Shown here: one piece after another, positions 37,301 to 44,755 of the stretch
Position numbering within the stretch: the first letter of the stretch is position 1
Layout: every line of letters begins with the position of its first letter
From: DT-110 sp964342305
Lineage (GTDB): Bacteria > Bacteroidota > Bacteroidia > Chitinophagales > Saprospiraceae
Direction: 5' to 3'
DNA: 54,195 nt
Assembly (NCBI GenBank): GCA_964342305.1
Contig: CAYFGK010000030.1
Coordinates: forward strand, 1 to 54,195
Position numbers and translations under genes: made by a program
The notes under the pieces: model-generated
Told to the model about the DNA's origin: nothing
Seen by the model: only the letters and a program-made list of their open reading frames with translations
The model's database searches: none

Positions 37301-38015
37301 CATCCATGTAGTCAAAATTGGCTACCACGGGTTCGAGATCCATTCCACAATAGGCAGGATTATTAGTTGCTACTATTCGCTTGGTGCCGGTTGCCGTACA
37401 GCCGTTCTCCGTTACCATTACCGACAGGTTGTACTGGCCGTAGGTGGAAAAAGCAATAGTAACCGTACGTCCCGTATTTTCGATCACTTTGACTCCGGTG
37501 GGGAAGGTCCACTTGATCAGTTCGGGGTTGGGCGTATTCGTTTCCAGTTCGTAGGTAACCGTATCCTCGCTACATACGACGGTAGGCCCGATGATATCGG
37601 CCCTGGCTTCATTTTCAACGGTAATGACAACTACTTCGGGTTCCAAAAAGTTGGGACACCCGACCCGCCTGACACAGCGGGCGAAGACGGTGGTTCGAAA
37701 AAGAGGCCCCGGATCGTAGGTCTCGGAATTGGAGTTGGGAATTGGTTTGAAGGTCGCGACGTTAAAGGTCCGGTCGGTTTCGGAATACATCCAAACGTAT
37801 TCCAGTTCGCCCTTGCCGCCGGAGGCGGGCCGAAGGCTAACCAGTGGATCGGGATCATTTCCGGGTGCACAAAGCACCTGGTCGAACCCGATTCTGCCGG
37901 GATCGGTAACGTTCATGCAGGTGTCAGTTGCCGCTATTCGCTGAGCCATAACCTGGCTCCCCGATAACAGCAGGATCCACACCAGCAAAAGACCGATGGA
38001 GGGAGCCCGTTTCAT
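28320..38015 (-). CDS. Giant secreted adhesin with PKD/Ig-like repeats and type B T9SS sorting domain
   Basis: 3,231 residues from 38015, giving the signal peptide MKRAPSIGLLLVWILLLSGS; a start at 38048 is also possible. The N-terminal ~900 residues contain PKD domains (for example YEWNFGDPNNPTAGSTDENP). The middle is a long array of Cys-bounded Ig-like domains with the recurrent WSP..GLDDP..NP and GCT..D patterns, including four 318-residue tandem units. The last ~90 residues (FVPSGFTPNGDGMNDFVRVF onward) are the gliding-motility-associated C-terminal domain that directs export by the T9SS and surface attachment. Likely a cell-surface adhesin for gliding or attachment. It is the last gene of an operon with OmpA and PorP/SprF partners. 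Confidence 0.9.
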   Translation of the reverse strand: MKRAPSIGLLLVWILLLSGSQVMAQRIAATDTCMNVTDPGRIGFDQVLCAPGNDPDPLVSLRPASGGKGELEYVWMYSETDRTFNVATFKPIPNSNSETYDPGPLFRTTVFARCVRRVGCPNFLEPEVVVITVENEARADIIGPTVVCSEDTVTYELETNTPNPELIKWTFPTGVKVIENTGRTVTIAFSTYGQYNLSVMVTENGCTATGTKRIVATNNPAYCGMDLEPVVANFDYMDECGSLDVDFTNLSEGADRYLWWFDTSIDADSVRSTAANPTYTYPAPGMYQVQLIAISDMGARDTIEKVVDVGDQFVDADFTYDYMGCGPNGIAINFNDNSTSSSPVIRREWTLKDGRSSTEDSPSFVFTNEGVTTVTLTVENEEGCLDTVKSMVMITFPDSLTRNIPDTLIVCRGESATVNLIQDPQYSYQWSPTTGISDPTSMRPVFSPEETTVYVLTAGLIGTGCTVTDTMVAFVPPPINLTVDVEGAACSENRFLEANTDQEATVVWEDSLGNVLATGPAYTPPLDTNFQILVTATDRYGCSETQAIDYESQPIGVSLPDTITICPGDEIDLMLASTGDSLSYEWAPSDLIASGGSTANPEIVADPGEYTLTVTATNPDGCTATDSTVLVIIGDNLNLSFQVEFDTCSNGTVQFINQSVGAFGYEWNFGDPNNPTAGSTDENPTYQYSEPGTYSVSLTLVYDAACIDTVMQTITIESFPVDLGIEQTFLSCTGGQATFQFTDVSTPADQIVTRAWVVSDGRDTIFGESPIISFTESGVYQVEAILTTLDGCVFRSTQTVEVTVPTLDLPDTLLVCGGSAVQLGDPGAADPAFTYSWSPALGLDDPAVAAPTAMPEETTLYRVTVTGTDSLGCTLTDSVLVVVTDSLDVAINGDTVLCGAPIALSAAASAPATYQWFDIDGQLISENQQVAVFPDSTASYIVVATGVGSTCTASDTIEVANRAINIEVVPSQDTLIACPGESIPLTVTNLDPDQNLTYSWSPDNLLLSQNGTAEPLFRVPDFAYTITGEVKNQFGCTETITRYVEPALITDDIPDTVVACTGQNIELAPDANPEYSYSWSPPEGLSESTVNNPIFMGDTTTVYTVVITENTSGLACEVTKEVVVVVGDTLDVRPLTNLPEALCVGDTLDLEVGVFPTQENVEITWYTDEELTDSAGMGPQLPVIVQEGFQTYFAFAQNPDGCQGIVRYAFEGNGPACSLPYVDTLCPGSPTVLLLACDPEAIGFLTYEWSDTTDLDLTDPDRPVAIIFSPRTYGLTITDSRTGCTQTGFVELNLFSEGQIDLGADTSICAPGDLTITAQTSGLDPNTLSWYSLEEPGTPLGFGESVTLPIMDTFQLVAETNTNDGCLIRDTIEIRVGDFMPPLRDTVVACPGEAIAINPGGDMTLEYSWSPAGDLDLTIPSNPTATLQEDQTFQVTVTDPVRMCTITDEVFVDVQNQSTLDAGPDQQVCALDSITLTANFQCVDDLRWEDQDGNPIGTGVSVTVALQPGTQFFTVLGTTLTGETVSDEIAINNVVLDIVLPDTVVACLGLPTPLNPERLGDGFNFRWSPIADLDDPMAVNPSATINMDQQFRVTVTDPSSGCTVLDTVAAIIIDEPTIDAGPDLTVCAGVSVTIEAQQQCLGLINWTDEAGNLLQVGASLTIVPAATNNTYIVSGLSAIGNVVSDTVVVTVIGTQPELPDQVLVCPDTPTPLNPNPDLNYTYVWSPVRGLDDANSPNPSASITEDQEYVVMTQDTNGCTFRDTVKVAVRDGLDPGAKTPDTTVCTTDPVDLSVRPDSGVTVTWYADADRTDLLAEGLDYSANLSEGRNVFYVLLEDEVCNNTYEDSIVVTVNEFTIMLRDTVIACVGDPTPLNPDGPMAGVTYRWSPNTGINDPNSANPLVALTEDQSYMVTVTETATGCIALDTVFVDVLEEPSVSAGPDTSACVGESLILTAATQCADQIIWTDEAGMTVGEGLEITITVGAGSVSYIAVASTNSGREARDTIVVSGLGEPPVVADMITVCPNTPSELNPGANLDYTYQWSPAAGLSDPNAPNPMVTASTDQIYTVTATDNNGCTFTDEVQVAVRDGLDAGDKSSDSTICAPETLTLFAEADSGVQITWYTDAGLMNELSTGGNLTVTPSTGRNVYYLEGVDTVCTTSYVDSVVITVLDFTVMLSDTVIACIDEPTPLNPDGPTDGLTYQWSPADGLDNPNVPNPVATLLADQTYIVTITDEETGCSGQDTVFVDVLDEPTVQVGMDVEACIGEMVTLTAMTECADRIEWTTEDGTPIGEGSEIIIEVATGPVRYIATATSITGGLATDTVTVTGVGTPPVIADSIEACPDTPTSLNPGADLDYTYQWSPAEGLDDPNSANPQVTISADQTYGVTATDSNGCTFTDEVTVEVRDGINAGAKSPDTTLCGPEPLTLFAEADSGVTITWYADADLNQLLATGDSLDVNPVTGQNIYYFQGVDDVCGTTFTDSVVVTVLDFSVMLPDTVVVCLNEPTPLNPDPASPEFDYSWLPTLGLDDPTSANPTATLTDDQIYRVDITDPATGCTTRETVVVDVQFEPTVRAGEDQFACPGDSVTLVAEVSCANLVEWNLEDGTPVGTGPMVTTLPATGTNTYIVSAISNSGAVAFDTLVVEVGGNPPVVADSAFICAGEAGAINPGADSSYTYSWSPAGLLDDPSSPNPLATLTSDQLFMVEAVDSNGCSYFDSVLVRIQPTATIDELTPDTLICAGDSATIQVVTGPQNVVTWTDDLPPAGNVLGTETNLDIQPEPGRNVYYVMVQDTVCGTSVLDSVVVTSPDFSVTLPPDTVYSCDGAPVGLHPMADTTFGYEWSPADQLDDPFTGNPNAFVGTDQLFRVTITDPSGQCTYVDSTQVVVAELPEVSIQGDTVLCALEPLTIGAEGPAGLNWSWSEEPDFSNEITTDSAITIAAEVGDRTFYVRGMDPVTGCFAVDSIVVSYRPIMADLVVLDVACIDGDTVRVRIDNQDTSQSLTYLWSPEDLLVGGDPLAGPQVTYRVEGMVLAEVELSNQFGCTAVRTTELQPLNLNDQLTLEVEDSMLLPGESTTVNVVGCDDCVYEWFQDSVLIEGETESSILVSPDESVEIAVVVSKDGCLSDTLRVNITVSACEPPFVFVPSGFTPNGDGMNDFVRVFGEVILEEDFEFSIVARWGEEVYYSTDKDDQGWNGMYQGRELPPDVYAYVVQYRCAVDGELYLLKGNITLLR
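29592..33410 (-). repeat. Four tandem ~954-bp higher-order repeats inside the adhesin gene
   Basis: Unit boundaries set at the first residue of the F/L-T-V-M-L-x-D-T-V block fall at 33410, 32456, 31502, 30548 and 29591, giving spacings of 954, 954, 954 and 957 bases. Each unit has four Ig-like subdomains: a TPLNPD...WSP domain, an AG-D-x-ACxGE domain, a CPDTPTSLNPG...WSP domain and a domain with SGVxITWY. The two central units are the most alike; the outer ones have diverged. A shorter related unit lies just upstream of 33410. Confidence 0.85.
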
Positions 38016-38064
38016 GGGATGGGATTTATGAATAATTTGTTTTCTCATGACATTGGTCCTTTGG

Positions 38065-40575
38065 CTATGGGTTCCTTTCAATTTGTATGTTCGTCACCTC
38101 TACCCGTCGCTCAATGGATGCACTTAAACTGAATACGGCTTCCGAAGACCTGCTTTCCAGGGTGGCCTGATCGATCTGTTTAATCCTGGCACGGAAAGCG
38201 GCGAGGCTCTGCCCCACCTGATCTTCACCTCTGGGATCCCGAATCCAGCGAATCTGTCCGCCGTTATCTCCGTCAATATAATCTCCCAGGGTTACTCCCT
38301 GATGCTCAAAATCTCGCAGATAGTTGATGATCGACACAATGCGTCGACGGGTCAATCGCTCGTTGTAAGCCGAATTACCAAGAGGACTGGCATATCCACG
38401 GAATGTCATGGTAACCGTATATCCATCCTGCAGATAGGGTATAATCCGGGTGGCAAAAGCTTCCAGGTCTACCATATTAGCATCCAGCAATTGGGAGAAG
38501 AACAAACGAATATTATTGATCTCCGCAGTGTCCCGTCCGGCCCTCTGGATAAATTCATTTTCCCGCTGCTTATAATCATCGACCAGGCCGGCAATATTGG
38601 CACGGGTCGTATCGGGATCGGGCGGTGCATCGGGATACCGGAATTTCGGATAATCGTTGTCAAAAAACATGTTGAAGGATTGCAATCGCTCGAGGTAAAC
38701 CTCCACCGTAATCTCATATGTCTGCTGATCAACGATTGACCGGTCAAAATAAAAACCATCCGATATTGGGAAATAACCTTTTCTGGTTACGCGCAAGGTA
38801 TAGGGTTCATACAGTTCTACCCCCGCAAAGAAAAAGGAGGAGTCCCCTTTTCCATTCAGTTGTTCATCCAGTAGTTCCAGCGTCCCCAACTCCGGTTCAC
38901 CGGCATACCAGAAAGCCCGGCAGCTATCCAGAAATTCTCCCGTTGTCTGATCGTAAGTGAGTACGGTCAGATTGATAGTGCGTGGCTTCAGGTACAGGTC
39001 CTCCTTGATCAGGGTAACCGAATCCGGCACCTTAAGCAGATCAATCGTTTCCGCGGTTTCAGTATAATACTTCCGGTTACCGGTCACCTTGTACTCCTTG
39101 TAGCGATCTACGCGGAAGGAAAAGGTATTCGTAATAGAACCGAACTGCTCTTCCAGGAACTCTTCCGTACCATTTTTATGGATCTCATACAAACGTACGA
39201 TCACACTATCGAGGGCCAGGGAATCCTTGGCATCCCAGGTCTGTACGATCAGATCAATGGGGGCGATGGGTGTCTCGTAAATATCGTGGCAACAGGCTCC
39301 GCTATTCTCATCCAATAGTTGTGCTTCGGGTACCGGCCGGGTTGAAGCGTAGTAGGAGCGGGTGCTCTCCTCATCCCGGGTGTAGTGCAAATCGGCAAAG
39401 CGGCTATTGAACGGTGGCGGCATTTGCTTGGGTTCCGACCAGCGTTGCTCATCGTCGAGTCGAATGGTGTAATAGAGGTCAAAATCTCCAAAAGCGGGTA
39501 GCCCTTTAGTGGCAAAGAAAAGGCGTTGGGAGGTCTCGTGATAAAATGGAGTCACATCATCGAACTCGGTATTAATGCTGCGCAGTGGTTGCGGATTCGT
39601 GGTCTGTCCCGTTACGGTATCCAGAGCTGCGTACCAAATATCCAACTCACCCGCCCCACCGGGCCGGTTAGAAGCAAAGTACAGCACGGGATTTCCCAGG
39701 CTATCGCGACCGATGGCCGGCTGGGTAGAGGTATAATTCTCCGCGTTGATCCCCAGTTTGGTAGCGGGGCCCCAGTCTGCCTCCGGGTTACTGCGCGTGC
39801 GGGTAAACAGGTCACAGCGCAGGTCATTGCTTTGTTGGATAAACTCACATTCGCAGTAATATACCCGGTTACCCGTCCGGTCAAATTCGACGAAGGCAGT
39901 ATTGACCCCCTGCAGATTAAACGTATCCGTTATTCGTTCGGCCATCCTTTCATTGCGATTGGTCGAAAGCACCCTGGCCGCCAGGCGGCGGTCATCTTTT
40001 CGCCGGGTATCGGGAATATCGAAACGAAGAGACGTAAAATACAACCGGTCACCGAAAATCTCCGGTCCTACATCCGAGTATGGCGAGTTAACGGTAGGCC
40101 CCAGATTGGTGGCTTCCCCGATGGGTGGTCCCATTTTCAATTGGAGGTCCTGCAGGTTTTTTGCCGCAAGGCGATCCCAACTCTGCTGACGCACCGAATC
40201 CGGCAGAGCCAGGTACTTTTCCAGACTACCCTCTGCCTCACTGAGGCGGTTGCGTTGTAATTCTGAAATACCTTTATAGAGATATGCCTGAGGGTACGTC
40301 CTCGGTTTTTTGGTATCCCGGCGAATTACCTGCTCGTAGGACAAGATGGCACTGTCGAGGGCATTGATAAAGCGGGCCGATTGGGCTTTGAAAAAATGAG
40401 CCCTGACCAGCGAGGAGTCATAAGCCAGAGCGGCATCGTAGTACCGATAGGCAGCGAAATAGGCTTTGTTGGTATAACTGGTATCCGCCCGACGAAGGAA
40501 TTGGTCGAGGCGTTGCCCCAATCCGGTCGTACATACGGCTATCAGTAGGAATATGGTTAATCCTAGCTTGTTCAT
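38065..40575 (-). CDS. OmpA-family outer-membrane protein with TPR and beta-propeller
   Basis: 836 residues. Signal peptide MNKLGLTIFLLIAVCTTGLG, then a TPR-like region (ANKAYFAAYRYYDAAL type helices) to ~150. PD40 beta-propeller blades follow (DRLYFTSLRFD, VLYFASNRPGGAGELDIWYA, RLFFATKGLPAFGDFDLYY), then one or two carboxypeptidase-regulatory-like beta domains. A C-terminal OmpA-like peptidoglycan-binding domain (FRGYASPLGNSAYNERLTRR) completes the protein. This combination accompanies T9SS adhesins and PorP/SprF and is thought to anchor them to the cell wall. It lies 70 bases after the PorP gene and 49 bases before the adhesin start, forming one operon. Confidence 0.9.
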   Translation of the reverse strand: MNKLGLTIFLLIAVCTTGLGQRLDQFLRRADTSYTNKAYFAAYRYYDAALAYDSSLVRAHFFKAQSARFINALDSAILSYEQVIRRDTKKPRTYPQAYLYKGISELQRNRLSEAEGSLEKYLALPDSVRQQSWDRLAAKNLQDLQLKMGPPIGEATNLGPTVNSPYSDVGPEIFGDRLYFTSLRFDIPDTRRKDDRRLAARVLSTNRNERMAERITDTFNLQGVNTAFVEFDRTGNRVYYCECEFIQQSNDLRCDLFTRTRSNPEADWGPATKLGINAENYTSTQPAIGRDSLGNPVLYFASNRPGGAGELDIWYAALDTVTGQTTNPQPLRSINTEFDDVTPFYHETSQRLFFATKGLPAFGDFDLYYTIRLDDEQRWSEPKQMPPPFNSRFADLHYTRDEESTRSYYASTRPVPEAQLLDENSGACCHDIYETPIAPIDLIVQTWDAKDSLALDSVIVRLYEIHKNGTEEFLEEQFGSITNTFSFRVDRYKEYKVTGNRKYYTETAETIDLLKVPDSVTLIKEDLYLKPRTINLTVLTYDQTTGEFLDSCRAFWYAGEPELGTLELLDEQLNGKGDSSFFFAGVELYEPYTLRVTRKGYFPISDGFYFDRSIVDQQTYEITVEVYLERLQSFNMFFDNDYPKFRYPDAPPDPDTTRANIAGLVDDYKQRENEFIQRAGRDTAEINNIRLFFSQLLDANMVDLEAFATRIIPYLQDGYTVTMTFRGYASPLGNSAYNERLTRRRIVSIINYLRDFEHQGVTLGDYIDGDNGGQIRWIRDPRGEDQVGQSLAAFRARIKQIDQATLESRSSEAVFSLSASIERRVEVTNIQIERNP

Positions 40576-40645
40576 GGTATCTTAATCTACCTGATTTTGA
40601 AGTATTCAGTCGGGTTGGGGGGAAGGGACTGACTACCTCCTGCAA

Positions 40646-41740
40646 TTAAATCAACGGACACGTTTTGGCGTCCAATACGGGTACTTTGCGAATCATCCAG
40701 CGGATCGACAATTCCGGACCACTTCGCCGGTCGGTGGCGATATTGAGGTCCGACACATTGATATCGTAGCTGAAGCCTACGCGCAGTAAGTTGTAGTGTA
40801 GTTCAAAAACAGGAGACCAGGAATCGGTATCTTGATTTGTGCGCATGGACGCACCACCTACCAGGGATAGTTGCTTACCAGGGTCGCGATTCAGGTGAAT
40901 CTTACCGGCCACTCCGAATAAGTATTGTTCGTACTCACCCTGGAATTGGGCCGTGACATTAGTCAACAGGTCCAGGTTATCACCCATTTGGAATGTCCCG
41001 GAAAAATAGGGAGAGACGCGCACGGGTAGTGCGATGTCCGGTCCCAGCAGGAAATTCTGATTGGGCGTGTTCAGGTGGTGGATGCCTACACCCACGTCAA
41101 ATTTAGTGCGGCGCTCCAGGCGATCGACCAGAGCGCGGTCTTCTTGTGTTTGATAGCGTAGATTAAAACCCGTTCCCAGATCGATGTACCAGTTTTCTTC
41201 GCTGCCGAATTGCTCGCCCGTGTCATTACCAGGGTTGAATACTCCGTCGCGTGGATCGTATTGATTACCGAAGCTGATCCCTCCGATGTCGAAGGCCCGG
41301 TAATTCACACCAAACTGCAGTCCGGCCGTGGCAAAAAACCGACGGCTCATGCGGCGGGTGTAGCTGCCGAGCACATTTACATTGGTCTGGTTTAAGCGGG
41401 AGAATCCAGCCTGGTCAAAATTGATGGCACCCCCCACAGCAAAAAAGCTTTTATCATCAGAGGAGGGCAATTTAAAATCGGCGGCTGCCGTTAGTGTGCG
41501 GTATTCAACGGGTACAGAGGACCACTGTTCGCGGTAGTTGGTCATCAACCGGATATCCCCCTGGAAAATACCTACCAGGGCCGGGTTATTTTGGAAGGGT
41601 GCGTTATAGAATTGTGTGTAGTGAATATCCTGTGCTCCCACCAGGGTGGCGAACAGTAGAAGTGCGATGGTGGAGGACAGAGTTTTCACAGTATGCTGTT
41701 TCTTTAGTAAAAAATTCAGCATGACCTGATTCCTTTTCAT
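40646..41740 (-). CDS. PorP/SprF family T9SS outer-membrane protein
   Basis: 364 residues. Long basic N-terminus then a hydrophobic signal (TLSSTIALLLFATLVGAQ), followed directly by the family signature DIHYTQFYNAPFQNNPALVG and NYREQW. The remainder is an outer-membrane beta-barrel with alternating strands ending SIRWMIRK. PorP/SprF proteins are needed for export or surface attachment of their cognate giant adhesin, such as SprF for SprB. First gene of the operon with OmpA and the adhesin. An in-frame ATG seven codons in (41722) is also possible. Confidence 0.92.
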   Translation of the reverse strand: MKRNQVMLNFLLKKQHTVKTLSSTIALLLFATLVGAQDIHYTQFYNAPFQNNPALVGIFQGDIRLMTNYREQWSSVPVEYRTLTAAADFKLPSSDDKSFFAVGGAINFDQAGFSRLNQTNVNVLGSYTRRMSRRFFATAGLQFGVNYRAFDIGGISFGNQYDPRDGVFNPGNDTGEQFGSEENWYIDLGTGFNLRYQTQEDRALVDRLERRTKFDVGVGIHHLNTPNQNFLLGPDIALPVRVSPYFSGTFQMGDNLDLLTNVTAQFQGEYEQYLFGVAGKIHLNRDPGKQLSLVGGASMRTNQDTDSWSPVFELHYNLLRVGFSYDINVSDLNIATDRRSGPELSIRWMIRKVPVLDAKTCPLI

Positions 41741-42283
41741 GGGATGGTTTTTTCCGGGTTATAAAGCGGCTGTTTCCTGTTTTTTCCGTACTATCCGGCA
41801 TCGTTTCCCACAAGGTAAAACTTTATCTCCGTAGTTCGGAGACTTAGGTCACTAGGGATTGGTACGAAAAAAAAGTTTTGGGGTTGCCTTTCCTTTTTTT
41901 CTGGGAAAACAAGATACTTTTATAAAACAACAAACCCCAGCAAACGGACGCCTTTAACCAGAAAGCGGTAAACATCCGACAGAATACGGCAAAACATACG
42001 ATAAAATATTGAACGTCAGTTTTTTTAAGATGTTCGAAAAACCCTGGAACCACTTGTATTTATTAGCATTAATTGCATATCTTTAGGACATAATCGCAGA
42101 AGATCTCTCCCAACTTTCTGATCAACTGCGACGACGTATCCCAGAAAATCCCATCCGAGTTGTTCGTTTGACACACTACTTACTTCAGTGTGTTAGACAA
42201 TCCCATGCATTTTGCACGCGCACTAACCACTGTACCCAAAGTACAACTGCTTTGGAATTGCATCATCGAAAAACTAGAGTAGC
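41741..42283. other. 543-base divergent intergenic region
   Basis: Separates the adhesin operon (minus) from the beta-helix gene (plus) and must contain both promoters. On the plus strand a promoter candidate is seen at 42054-42085. On the minus side a CTCCG...CGGAG hairpin (41826-41840) lies about 90 bases upstream of the PorP start. A short hairpin, ACACACT...AGTGTGT (near 42172-42194), is also present. No gene recognised. Confidence 0.45.
42054..42085 (+). promoter_or_regulatory. Candidate Bacteroidota promoter for the beta-helix gene
   Basis: TTG at 42054-42056 and TATCTTTA at 42078-42085 are separated by 21 bases, close to the -33/-7 consensus. It would give a leader of about 190 bases before the GTG start at 42284. 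Confidence 0.4.
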
Positions 42284-43285
42284 GTGAAAAGGGCAACTTA
42301 CGTAATCTTACTAATGGCTATGGCATGGACCGTGCAGGCGCAGTCTGTCATTTATGTCAAAAGCGGCAGCCAGGGCAACGGGCAGTCCTGGGAAAATGCA
42401 CTGGGCGATTTGCAACAAGCCTTGCAAATGGCTCAGCGTGGCCAGCAAATCTGGGTAGCTAAAGGCACTTATTTCCCAACCAAAGGGACAGACCGCCAGG
42501 CTTCTTTCCAGATTACCGACGGCGTGAAACTTTACGGCAGCTTTGCCGGAACTGAGCAATCGCCAGCGGAACGCAACCTCAACCTGAACCCGTCCATCCT
42601 CTCCGGCCATATTGGCTCGGCTTCCATCTCCGACAATTCATTCAATGTTATCCGCACATCTGGTGTTTCTGACCAAACGGTCGTCGACGGATTCGTCATC
42701 ACCGGCGGCAACGCCAACCGCGCTGCTGTTGTCGGCAACCCCGAAGGATGCGGCGGAGCCTGGTACAACGACGGTGCCATGGGTAAAAAATCCAGCCCTA
42801 CCATTCGCAATTGCATCTTTAAAGGCAATCAGGCTCACTACGGTGGCGCCTTGTTCAATAACGGCCTCAAGGGTGTTTGCGTGGTGAATATTGAGAATTG
42901 CACCTTCGAACAAAATATTGCCAGCTCCAACGGCGGAGCTATCTATAACAGTGGTATCAACGGTAGCTGCAACATCAAAATCGCTACCACCCACTTCATT
43001 AAAAATCAGGCCTCCTACGGAGCAGGCATTCAGAACCGTGCCGACGCTGGCGTCGCCAGCCCATTGGTTCGCAACTGCACTTTCCGGGAAAACGTGGCCT
43101 ATCTGAGCGGTAGTGGTGTATACAACTACCGTAGCCCCGAGGGAACCTGCCGTCCGGTATTGAACGGCTGCATCTTTGAAAACAACAAAGATGGCCTCGG
43201 TGAAACTGTTAGTAAACCAGTAGGAGGACATGCTACCTCTAAAGGGAAGCGATCTTCTTCCATAATCATGCGCCCCACGTACTAA
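42284..43285 (+). CDS. Secreted right-handed beta-helix protein
   Basis: 333 residues, GTG start giving the signal peptide MKRATYVILLMAMAWTVQAQ; no alternative start preserves it. The N-terminal part has the choline-binding-like WENALGDLQQAL / IWVAKGTYFPT pattern of Bacteroidota beta-helix proteins. It is followed by repeated coils such as PTIRNCIFKGNQAHYGGALF and NIENCTFEQNIASSNGGAIY, typical of parallel beta-helix (polysaccharide-lyase-like) folds. No catalytic residues are evident. It lacks the usual C-terminal T9SS sorting domain and ends in a short basic tail. A terminator follows. Confidence 0.8.
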   Translation: MKRATYVILLMAMAWTVQAQSVIYVKSGSQGNGQSWENALGDLQQALQMAQRGQQIWVAKGTYFPTKGTDRQASFQITDGVKLYGSFAGTEQSPAERNLNLNPSILSGHIGSASISDNSFNVIRTSGVSDQTVVDGFVITGGNANRAAVVGNPEGCGGAWYNDGAMGKKSSPTIRNCIFKGNQAHYGGALFNNGLKGVCVVNIENCTFEQNIASSNGGAIYNSGINGSCNIKIATTHFIKNQASYGAGIQNRADAGVASPLVRNCTFRENVAYLSGSGVYNYRSPEGTCRPVLNGCIFENNKDGLGETVSKPVGGHATSKGKRSSSIIMRPTY

Positions 43286-43323
43286 ATTTTTGTTCTAAAC
43301 ATCATCGAAAAAACCCTTCACGC

Positions 43324-43362
43324 AAAGAGCCTTTCCAAATTTGGGAAGGCTCTTTCCTTTTT
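43324..43362 (+). terminator. Rho-independent terminator after the beta-helix gene
   Basis: AAAGAGCCTTTCC (43324-43336) pairs with GGGAAGGCTCTTT (43343-43355) with one G-T wobble and a 6-base loop, followed by CCTTTTT. Confidence 0.85.
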
Positions 43363-43423
43363 GTGCGGGATCTTCCATCTGGCTTTCGCCAAAAAACACC
43401 TATTTTTTGCCTAAAATCTGGTT

Positions 43424-44632
43424 ATGCGCATCCTCGTACTCCTCCTCCTTTCTGTCTTGCTGGCCGCCTGCCAATCACCTTCCGGCCAATCCACGGCTTC
43501 CGAAATCAATACACTCATCGACTCTCTCCGCCAGGAAGTCGCTCCGGATAAACGGGTCGCCTTATTTCAGCCGGAGGTTCGCTTAGAGTCCGACAACCAA
43601 CTTATTCTTACCGGTAAAACCAATCTGCCCGAAGCCGCCAACCAATTGCGAACCGGACTACGTGAACTGGGGTATACCCTGACCGATAGCCTGCGCATCC
43701 TGCCCGATAACGACCAACTGGATGACCGAACCTACGGCCTCGTACATTTATCAGTGTGCAATATCCGCTCCAGGCCGGCCCACTCAGCTGAACTGTCTAC
43801 CCAGGCCACCCTCGGAACACCCCTGCGTGTGTATGAACAAAAGGAAAATTGGTTCCTGGTCCAGACACCGGATGGATACCTGGGCTGGCTCGACCGTGGC
43901 GGCTTTACATCCATTACCGCCGGGGAGTGGCAAACCTGGACAAATGCTGACAGGGTCATTTACCTTCCTGATCTGGGCTTTGCCCTTTCCGAACCCGATA
44001 CAGAAGCAGGTCCCGTCTCCGACCTGGTAGCCGGCAACATCCTCGAACGCCTCGGAAAGCAGGGTGCGTTCACCGAAGTCCGTTTCCCTGATGGCCGGAC
44101 CGCTTATTTACCCTCCGCTGACGTAGCCCCCTTCCGTGACTGGTTGACCAATACGGTGCCGACAGCCAACCAGATACTGGCAACCGCTTCCCGGCACTTG
44201 GGTCGCCCCTATATGTGGGGAGGCACTTCCGGAAAAGCCATGGATTGTAGTGGATTCACCAAAACGGTATTCTTCCTCAACGGGCTATTACTTCCGCGCG
44301 ACGCTTCCCAGCAAGTTCACGTGGGCACCCCGATCGACGCCGACACCTCGCTCGCCAATCTGCAACCGGGGGATTTTCTCTTCTTCGGTCGTGCACCGAC
44401 CAGCACTACGCCCGAAAAGATCACCCACGTCGCCATGTACCTCGGTGACGGAAAAATTATCCACGCCGCCGAACGGGTACAGATCCAGAGCCTGCGTCCC
44501 GGAGACCCCGATTTTGCGCCCGATCGACTGGCGTCCTTTGTGCGGGCAAAACGCATGCTGGAAAATCCCGGTCAGAACGGAATCCCATCCCTGGATCAAA
44601 CCGACCTGTATTCGCCGTCTGACATTCAATAA
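43424..44632 (+). CDS. NlpC/P60 peptidase lipoprotein with SH3 domain
   Basis: 402 residues. MRILVLLLLSVLLAAC is a lipoprotein signal (Cys16). Bacterial SH3-like regions occupy roughly residues 105-240 (VHLSVCNIRSRP; WFLVQTPDGYLGWLDRGGF). The last ~130 residues form an NlpC/P60 domain with catalytic Cys275 (AMDCSGFTK), His335 (THVAMYL) and His347 (IIHAAE). Such enzymes cleave the gamma-D-Glu-diamino acid bond in peptidoglycan peptides. Membrane-anchored, facing the cell wall, probably in wall recycling or remodelling. Confidence 0.92.
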   Translation: MRILVLLLLSVLLAACQSPSGQSTASEINTLIDSLRQEVAPDKRVALFQPEVRLESDNQLILTGKTNLPEAANQLRTGLRELGYTLTDSLRILPDNDQLDDRTYGLVHLSVCNIRSRPAHSAELSTQATLGTPLRVYEQKENWFLVQTPDGYLGWLDRGGFTSITAGEWQTWTNADRVIYLPDLGFALSEPDTEAGPVSDLVAGNILERLGKQGAFTEVRFPDGRTAYLPSADVAPFRDWLTNTVPTANQILATASRHLGRPYMWGGTSGKAMDCSGFTKTVFFLNGLLLPRDASQQVHVGTPIDADTSLANLQPGDFLFFGRAPTSTTPEKITHVAMYLGDGKIIHAAERVQIQSLRPGDPDFAPDRLASFVRAKRMLENPGQNGIPSLDQTDLYSPSDIQ

Positions 44633-44755
44633 CGTCAGGCTGGGGCTAATCTGTTTGCTACGTGACAGAGCGTAACAACCCCAATTGGTATTAGGTAGTA
44701 GGTCTTGCTCAAAGCTATATTCTTTTTACCTACTACCCCGTACCGGAAGCTCGGG
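44630..44755. repeat. Dispersed intergenic repeat copy (family B)
   Basis: Begins AACGTCAGGCTGGGGCTAA, matching AACGTGAGGTTGGGGCTAA at 54038-54056 with two differences. Further in, GGTATTAGGTAGTAGGT (44687-44703) and ACCTACTACC (44728-44737) form a hairpin, as do the equivalents at 54111-54158. It starts at the stop codon of the NlpC gene, as the other copy starts just after the DUF547 gene. Confidence 0.65.

Noticed and set aside
39526..40260. 244-codon ORF on the plus strand
   Set aside because: Antisense to the OmpA-family gene and without domain features.
41844..42053. 69-codon minus-strand ORF ahead of the PorP operon
   Set aside because: AT-rich, Phe/Lys-biased translation in a promoter region; no support as a gene.
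42638..43231. 197-codon ORF on the minus strand
   Set aside because: Antisense to the beta-helix gene; its repetitive look comes from the coil repeats.
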